Positions 1-5,573 of a stretch of 5,573 bases of DNA are shown here, piece by piece. The stretch comes from a bacterium (GTDB taxonomy: Bacteria; Actinomycetota; Thermoleophilia; Solirubrobacterales; 70-9): assembly GCA_002919115.1 (NCBI GenBank), contig PKER01000002.1, positions 1 to 5,573 on the forward strand, in the 5' to 3' direction. The notes below the pieces were generated by a model, which made no database searches, was not told the DNA's origin, and saw only the letters and a program-made list of their open reading frames with translations. Made by a program: the position numbers and the translations under genes. The stretch's first letter is position 1, and the number at the start of each line of letters is the position of its first letter.

Positions 1-2
1 GC

Positions 3-377
3 CCCCGGGCGAGGCCCCGCCGCCCCGGGCAGCTGCACGGCGCCTGGGTGCCGCACGTGTTCACGACCAGCTACCTGACGCACGCGCCGATCGCCGCGTA
101 CGTCGCGGAGCAGGGCGAGGCCGCGGCGGGGCGCCTCTATCTGTCGCCGGGGCGGGCGGTGGGCCTGCGGCTGGTGCCGATGGCGCGCGACCTGCGCTTC
201 GCCTTCGCCGGGGTGCGCGGCCAGGCGATCGACCGCGACGGCGCGCTCGTGGACGACTTCATCGTCTCGCGCACCGAGCGCGCCGTGCACGTGCGCAACG
301 CGCCGTCGCCGGCCGCCACCTCCTGCCTGCCGCTCGCCCGCCTGATCGCGGACGAGCTGGACGCCGCGCTGGGCTGA
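3..377 (+). CDS. FAD-dependent oxidoreductase, L-2-hydroxyglutarate oxidase-like, C-terminal part (5' partial)
   Basis: The reading frame is open from the left edge of the window to a TGA at 375-377, so this is the C-terminal end (about 124 visible residues) of a longer protein. The GTG at 48 is only the first start-type codon in view and is probably internal. Seen: a GVRGQAIDRDG segment, then LVDDFIV, then HVRNAPSPAATS followed by a final helix ending near IADELDAAL. Known: this order (GVRAQA..DG..V.DF, then H..NAPSPAATS, then a helix) is what I recall at the C-terminus of L-2-hydroxyglutarate dehydrogenase/oxidase in the DAO family of flavoproteins, which oxidise L-2-hydroxyglutarate to 2-oxoglutarate. 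The FAD-binding Rossmann motif would lie outside the window, so substrate is unproven and another DAO-family oxidase is possible. The gene converges on the ELWxxDGT gene, with the hairpin pair between them. Confidence 0.68.
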   Translation, partial: PRARPRRPGQLHGAWVPHVFTTSYLTHAPIAAYVAEQGEAAAGRLYLSPGRAVGLRLVPMARDLRFAFAGVRGQAIDRDGALVDDFIVSRTERAVHVRNAPSPAATSCLPLARLIADELDAALG

Positions 378-401
378 CCACGGCGCGCCAGCCCACCCCG
401 A

Positions 402-444
402 GTGAGGCGGATCTATTCGCCTATACCGTACGAATCCGCCTCAC
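402..444. repeat. Hairpin 1 of the intergenic pair
   Basis: An 11-bp perfect stem (402-412 with 434-444) encloses a 21-nt loop. An alternative pairs ATTCG at 415-419 with CGAAT at 431-435, continuing the stem above the 9-bp outer part with a 4-nt bulge on the left arm. The reverse complement of its loop agrees with the loop of hairpin 2 at 13 of 21 positions, against 12 of 21 in direct orientation. The loop alone therefore barely distinguishes orientation, but the outer flanks support inverted copies. Confidence 0.75.
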
Positions 445-452
445 ATCCCGAG

Positions 453-495
453 GTGAGGCGGATTTGTTCGACATAGCCGCACAAATCCGCCTCAC
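453..495. repeat. Hairpin 2 of the intergenic pair (longer, 15-bp stem)
   Basis: This is a perfect 15-bp stem (453-467 with 481-495). After one T-C mismatch, the CG at 469-470... pairing resumes with two further base pairs around a small A/T-containing loop. The stem is longer and cleaner than that of hairpin 1, and it shares the same 11-bp base. It lies 25 nt beyond the stop codon of the minus-strand ELWxxDGT gene, so it would be met first by transcripts from that gene. Confidence 0.75.
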
Positions 496-519
496 TCGGG
501 GTGGCGGGCGGGCGCGGGC

Positions 520-2058
520 TCAGCGCCGCTTGCGCACCCTGAACGTCACCTTCGCCGGGGTCTTGTCGCGGTTGCCGGCTGCGTCGACGGCCTGCACCTG
601 CACGGTGTGCTTGCCCGGCTTCACGCGCAGCTTGTGCGGCGAGGAGCACTTCTTGTAGCGGCCGCGGTCGAGCTTGCACCGGAAGGTCGCGCCCTCCTCG
701 TCGGCGGTGAACCGCAGGACCACGCGCGCCTTGCGCCGCTTGCCGCGCAGGACGATCCGCCGGGGAGGCCTCTTGGTGATCCGCGTGTCCGGAGGCGTCA
801 CGTCGGCCGTGCGCCAGAGCTCCTCGCCCGACTCCCCATCGTTCGCGGCGAAGAACAGCGAGCCGCGGAAGTCCGCCATGCGCTGGGGATCGGACCCGGG
901 CTCACCCGGGTTGACGTCGCCCGCCAGCACGGTGCCCTCCGCGGTGCCGTCGCTGCGCCAGAGCTCGCGGCCGTGGACGTGGTCGTTCGCGGTGAAGAAG
1001 AGCTCGCCGCCCGCGACCGCGAAGTTCGCGGGGTCAGAGGAGAGCGTGGAGAGCCCGACGTTCTTCAGCATCCCCGTGCCCTCCGTCGTCCCGTCGGTGA
1101 ACCAGGGCTCGGCGCCGAGATCGGTGTCGCGGCGGAAGTAGACCCTGCCGTCGTAAGCGATCGGACGGGCGGTGTAGTGGGACGTGACCTGCGTCCCCGC
1201 CGGCTGCTCGACACGCTGGGTGCCCGCGGGAGTCCCGTCGGTGACCCAGAGCTCGTGGTTGGCGCCGAAGCCCATCTCGAAGAAGACGCGGTCGCCGAGC
1301 GCGGTCAGCCGGCGAGCGTAGTCCTGGTCATTGGTCGGGTCCCAGACCACTTGCGTGCCGGGAAGCGTGAGGTCCGTGACCCAGACGGAGTCGACGTCGT
1401 GGGCGAAGAAGAGCCTCCCCTGGCTGAAGGCGACATCCTCGAGCACGATCGAGCTCGGCATGTTGGTGAACCGCTCGGGCGGCGAGGCGGTCCCGTCCCA
1501 CGCCCAAAGCTCCATCCCGTCGGACTGCGTGGAGCCCTGGTAGATGAACCTGCCGTTGAACGCGAAGTTCCGGGAGCCCGCGGGCGAGGCCGGCGACGTC
1601 GCGAGCTGGGAGGCGGTGACGCCGTCCTCGGACGCGTACAGGCCGCCGCCCTGGGCCAGGAACGCGACCTTGTCGCCGATGGGCTGCGGGCCCAGGTAGG
1701 GCTCGACGCCGGGAGCGAGCCGCGTGATCTCCTCGCCGTCGGAGCTGAGGACCTCGAAGTCGCCGGACTGCGGAACCAAGCCGACGAACACGACGCGGCC
1801 CTTGAACGGCACGAGGTCATGCGGGACGCTGCCGAGTCCACCCGGCCGCAGGTCGGCGACCATCCTGGTGCCGGCTTCGGTGCCGTCGGTCACCCACAGC
1901 TCACCGCCGTGCTCGCCGTCGTCCGCGACGAAGAACAGCTGGTCGCCGACCGGCGTGAGCCAGTTGACGCCGGAGCCCTCCGACCCTTCCCGGATGTCCG
2001 CTACGCGGACAAGCTCGCGTTCGGACGGAAGCGCCTGCGCGATTCCCGTCCCCAACAC
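520..2058 (-). CDS. Secreted ELWxxDGT repeat protein with a Solirubrobacterales-type basic C-terminal domain
   Basis: From the GTG at 2058 this encodes 512 residues. Seen: repeats roughly 40-55 residues apart of the form [hydrophobic]FFxAxD..G.ELWxTDGTxxGT, clear at about residues 53-64 (ELWVTDGTEAGT), 183-190, 225-235, 269-280 (ELWVTDGTPAGT), 317-328 (EPWFTDGTTEGT), 365-376 (ELWRSDGTAEGT) and 413-416, with degenerate units near 102 and 140. Known: this is the ELWxxDGT repeat, likely a beta-propeller-like surface protein; its biochemical role is not established. The C-terminal part (about 420-512) is basic, contains one cysteine pair (C461, C471) and a VDAAGN segment, and looks like an immunoglobulin-like domain. 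Start choice is uncertain: no Shine-Dalgarno precedes 2058, the frame keeps only IAQA-LPSE of a signal peptide, and the hydrophobic N-terminus is in another frame starting at 2117. The frame stays open far upstream through the UvrA-like gene, but that is antisense-free coincidence of GC-rich DNA. Confidence 0.85.
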   Translation of the reverse strand: MLGTGIAQALPSERELVRVADIREGSEGSGVNWLTPVGDQLFFVADDGEHGGELWVTDGTEAGTRMVADLRPGGLGSVPHDLVPFKGRVVFVGLVPQSGDFEVLSSDGEEITRLAPGVEPYLGPQPIGDKVAFLAQGGGLYASEDGVTASQLATSPASPAGSRNFAFNGRFIYQGSTQSDGMELWAWDGTASPPERFTNMPSSIVLEDVAFSQGRLFFAHDVDSVWVTDLTLPGTQVVWDPTNDQDYARRLTALGDRVFFEMGFGANHELWVTDGTPAGTQRVEQPAGTQVTSHYTARPIAYDGRVYFRRDTDLGAEPWFTDGTTEGTGMLKNVGLSTLSSDPANFAVAGGELFFTANDHVHGRELWRSDGTAEGTVLAGDVNPGEPGSDPQRMADFRGSLFFAANDGESGEELWRTADVTPPDTRITKRPPRRIVLRGKRRKARVVLRFTADEEGATFRCKLDRGRYKKCSSPHKLRVKPGKHTVQVQAVDAAGNRDKTPAKVTFRVRKRR

Positions 2059-2117
2059 GTTGCGCAGAGAGCCGCAACGATCGCCGCGAGCCCCCCGCTC
2101 ACTCCTCGGGCGTGCAT
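2053..2117 (-). other. Out-of-frame signal-peptide segment of the ELWxxDGT protein (apparent 1-base frameshift)
   Basis: An ATG at 2117-2115 opens a frame reading MHARGVSGGLAAIVAALCAT, a short positive start followed by a hydrophobic helix. It runs on out of frame to a TAG at 2003-2001. The ELWxxDGT frame takes over within the same stretch with GTGIAQA-LPSE. Adding a single G to the GGGG run (plus-strand C run 2050-2053) joins the two into one 29-residue Sec-type signal peptide with an AQA cleavage site. This points to a real single-base deletion, a sequencing or assembly error, or less likely a -1 ribosomal slip. The ATG is 11 nt downstream of a TACAAT box, as expected for a nearly leaderless transcript. 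Confidence 0.6.
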
Positions 2118-2128
2118 AGTGGCCGAGG

Positions 2129-2134
2129 ATTGTA
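2129..2134 (-). promoter_or_regulatory. Candidate -10 box (TACAAT) for the ELWxxDGT gene
   Basis: On the minus strand TACAAT matches the TATAAT consensus at 5 of 6 positions and ends 11 nt before the ATG at 2117, which would give a leader of only a few nucleotides. I see no convincing -35 hexamer 16-19 nt upstream; that stretch lies inside the 2135-2175 hairpin. Leaderless or near-leaderless transcripts are common in actinobacteria, which fits the lack of a Shine-Dalgarno sequence. Confidence 0.4.
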
Positions 2135-2175
2135 AGCCGGATCCGACGCGGGCTAACACCCGGTCGGATCCGGCT
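2135..2175 (-). terminator. Strong hairpin after the UvrA-like gene (terminator without U-tract, or operator)
   Basis: AGCCGGATCCGAC at 2135-2147 is perfectly complementary to 2163-2175 (13 bp). Above it, CGGG at 2149-2152 pairs with CCCG at 2159-2162 across one bulged base, leaving a 6-nt loop. It begins 5 nt beyond the stop codon of the UvrA-like gene (2181-2183), where a terminator for the operon would sit. No T-run follows, as is common for hairpin terminators in high-GC actinobacteria. It also abuts the TACAAT box, so it could bind a regulator of the downstream gene instead. Confidence 0.6.
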
Positions 2176-2180
2176 CCCGC

Positions 2181-4565
<2,385 letters not shown>

Positions 4566-4567
4566 CC

Positions 4568-4978
4568 TCAGCGCACCTCGAAGATGCGGATCATCGTGCC
4601 CGCGGGATCGCGGACCGCGCAGTCGCGGATGCCCCAGGGCTGGTCGGTCGGCTCCTGGACGATCTCGACGTCGTTGGCCTGCAGCTCGTCGAAGGTCGCG
4701 TCGAGATCGCGGGTCGCGAGGTTGATGCTCGCGAATGTGCCCTTGGCCATCATCTCCGCGATCGTGTTGCGCTCCTCCTCGGTGATCCCGGGGTCGGCGG
4801 CCGGCGGGTGCAGGACGATCGAGGTGTCCGGCTGATCGGGCGGGCCCACGGTGAGCCAGTGCATGCCGTTGTACTCGACGTCGTTGCGCACCTCGAAACC
4901 GAGGATGTCGCGGTAGAACGCCAGGGACGCTTCGTGGTCGGTGTGCGGGATGAATGTCTGGTGAATCTTCAGGTCCAT
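4568..4978 (-). CDS. VOC-family protein (glyoxalase/bleomycin-resistance fold)
   Basis: This encodes 136 residues, the normal length for a single-chain VOC protein with two beta-alpha-beta-beta-beta modules. Seen: first module IHQTFIPHTDHEASLAFYRDILGFEVRND-like (residues 5-33, H6), a second strand ending SIVLHPPA (H57), and second module NLATRDLDATFDEL (86-99) followed by QPWGIRDCAVRDPAGTMIRIFEV (113-135, ending in E134). H6 and E134 sit where glyoxalase-like enzymes place metal ligands, and H57 could be a third; the position of the middle histidine of glyoxalase I (about S84) is not His. The family includes glyoxalases, ring-cleavage dioxygenases, glutathione transferases and drug-binding proteins, so the substrate is unknown. 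It starts 10 nt after the AraC-type gene; the AGGG ribosome-binding sequence overlaps that gene's TAG stop, 8 nt before the ATG. Confidence 0.93.
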   Translation of the reverse strand: MDLKIHQTFIPHTDHEASLAFYRDILGFEVRNDVEYNGMHWLTVGPPDQPDTSIVLHPPAADPGITEEERNTIAEMMAKGTFASINLATRDLDATFDELQANDVEIVQEPTDQPWGIRDCAVRDPAGTMIRIFEVR

Positions 4979-4988
4979 GGGGGCGACC

Positions 4989-5429
4989 CTATGTCCGGGC
5001 CAGCGCGGTCGCTTCTCGATTCCTGACCGGTTTCATCACGCGCTTCGCGACGCAGGGCGGGACGCCCTTCATCTCGTGCGACGCCTCGCGCGCATACACG
5101 CTCGGCGGCACGCCGACGAGCTCGGTGAAGCGCGTGCTGAAGGTGCCCAGTGACGAGCAGCCCACCTCGAAGCAGACCTCGGTGACGCTCATGTCGCCGC
5201 GGCGCAGGAGCGCCATCGCGCGCTCGATGCGGCGGGTCATCAGGTAGCTGTACGGCGACTCGCCGAACGCGCGCTTGAACTCGCGGCTCAGGTGCCCGGC
5301 GGACATGTGGACGTCCCGGGCGAGCGCCTCGACGTTCAGCGGCTTGGCGTACTCGCGATCGATCCGGTCACGCACCCGGCGAAGCCAGGCGAGGTCCTCG
5401 AGGCGCTTCGAGTCCGGTCGTTTTGCCAC
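4989..5429 (-). CDS. AraC-family transcriptional regulator, DNA-binding domain only
   Basis: This encodes 146 residues. Seen: two helix-turn-helix units of the AraC/XylS type, about residues 32-55 (NVEALARDVHMSAGHLSREF) and 81-104 (SVTEVCFEVGCSSLGTFSTR), linked by SPYSYLMTRRIERAMALL (58-75), with VGVPPSVY (105-112) closing the domain. There is no N-terminal sensor domain. The basic tail ends with PVRNREA (134-140), which I recall from small actinobacterial regulators adjacent to VOC genes. It probably controls its own operon, activated by an unknown signal or partner. The GTG start is supported by CAGGA at 5442-5438, 8 nt upstream; an ATT further upstream is a less likely start. First gene of the AraC-VOC-UvrA-like operon. 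Confidence 0.93.
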   Translation of the reverse strand: MAKRPDSKRLEDLAWLRRVRDRIDREYAKPLNVEALARDVHMSAGHLSREFKRAFGESPYSYLMTRRIERAMALLRRGDMSVTEVCFEVGCSSLGTFSTRFTELVGVPPSVYAREASHEMKGVPPCVAKRVMKPVRNREATALART

Positions 5430-5438
5430 CTGGGCAAT

Positions 5439-5449
5439 CCTGTCACAGG
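5439..5449. promoter_or_regulatory. Short palindrome CCTGTCACAGG overlapping the AraC-gene ribosome-binding site (possible operator)
   Basis: This is a perfect 5-bp inverted repeat with a single central base, placed 10 nt before the GTG start of the AraC-type gene, with its CAGG end forming part of the Shine-Dalgarno sequence. A regulator bound here would block initiation of the operon, so autoregulation is possible. AraC-family proteins usually bind direct repeats, and an 11-base palindrome can arise by chance, so the call is weak. Confidence 0.25.
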
Positions 5450-5474
5450 GACACGCGGGTGTTTACGGCTCGCG

Positions 5475-5573
5475 TCAGCGCCCGCTCGCGGCCCGGAGCC
5501 GGAGGCGCTTCCGCGAGGCGTAGCCGAGGTACGGGCGCGCGGTCACGGCCACGCGCCGGCCGGCTCGCCGCGC
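5475..5573 (-). CDS. C-terminal tail of an unidentified minus-strand gene (5' partial)
   Basis: A minus-strand frame runs open from the right edge to a TGA at 5477-5475 and encodes 32 residues, including VTARPYLGYASRKRLRLRAA. Nearly every codon ends in G or C (31 of 32), as in the neighbouring genes, which supports coding. The tail is very basic and gives no recognisable domain. The gap to the AraC-type gene is 45 nt, so it could be an upstream operon member or an independent gene whose end carries the AraC promoter. It may also be a chance open stretch, since GC-rich DNA has few stops. Confidence 0.45.
   Translation of the reverse strand, partial: ARRAGRRVAVTARPYLGYASRKRLRLRAASGR

Larger units (their letters stand above)
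393..504. repeat. Nested palindrome carrying two inverted related hairpins (BIME/REP-like element or bidirectional terminator)
   Basis: An 11-base core, GTGAGGCGGAT, occurs four times in alternating orientation: 402-412 (+), 434-444 (reverse complement), 453-463 (+) and 485-495 (reverse complement). Each adjacent pair forms a hairpin 43 nt long (402-444 and 453-495). The outer flanks also match: 393-412 is a perfect 20-base reverse complement of 485-504, so the element is one large palindrome. It fills the gap between two convergent genes. That position suits a bidirectional transcription terminator, although there is no U-tract. The alternating arrangement resembles the paired REP sequences called BIMEs. 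Which of these it is cannot be told from one copy. Confidence 0.8.

Noticed and set aside
1..30. GC-rich CCCCGGGC repeats at the left edge as a possible hairpin or repeat element
   Set aside because: They lie in the open frame of the oxidoreductase gene and are explained by coding composition.
391..504. CRISPR-like array of repeated 11-base units
   Set aside because: Units alternate in orientation and form hairpins, there are only four, and no cas genes are present.
5275..5523. Plus-strand small open frame of 82 codons over the AraC-gene start
   Set aside because: It lies antisense to the conserved first helix-turn-helix of the AraC-type regulator and has no ribosome-binding site or recognisable sequence.

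Overview
The window is very GC-rich bacterial DNA with dense coding. It most likely comes from an actinomycete of the Thermoleophilia/Solirubrobacterales type. The main clue is the secreted repeat protein at 520-2058, which ends in a lysine/arginine-rich 'TPPDTRI...FRCKLD...AVDAAGN' domain that I associate with that group. GTG starts and near-saturated third-position GC agree with this. The taxonomic call is an inference, not a database result.

Layout from left to right: (1) the 3' end of a plus-strand FAD-dependent oxidoreductase gene resembling L-2-hydroxyglutarate oxidase/dehydrogenase (to 377); (2) a short convergent intergenic gap (378-519) filled by two related hairpins in inverted orientation, nested inside a larger palindrome; (3) a minus-strand gene for a secreted ELWxxDGT-repeat protein (520-2058), whose likely signal peptide lies in another reading frame just upstream (ATG at 2117), so one base appears to be missing or a -1 shift is needed; (4) a strong hairpin at 2135-2175 between that gene and the one upstream of it; (5) a compact minus-strand operon, transcribed right to left: an AraC-type regulator (5429-4989), a VOC/glyoxalase-fold protein (4978-4568) and a UvrA-like tandem ABC ATPase without the UvrB-binding domain (4565-2181); (6) the likely 3' tail of another minus-strand gene at the right edge (5475-5573).

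The three operon genes are separated by only 10 and 2 nt, so they are probably co-transcribed and translationally coupled. A VOC protein (the fold that includes bleomycin-binding proteins and glyoxalases), a UvrB-independent UvrA paralogue (the family that includes the drug self-resistance protein DrrC) and a small regulator without a sensor domain together suggest a response to a DNA-binding or electrophilic toxic compound. This is inferred from context. The most unusual features are the double-hairpin palindrome, the split-frame signal peptide and the AraC-VOC-UvrA-like cassette. I did not find clear evidence of a wholly new system.
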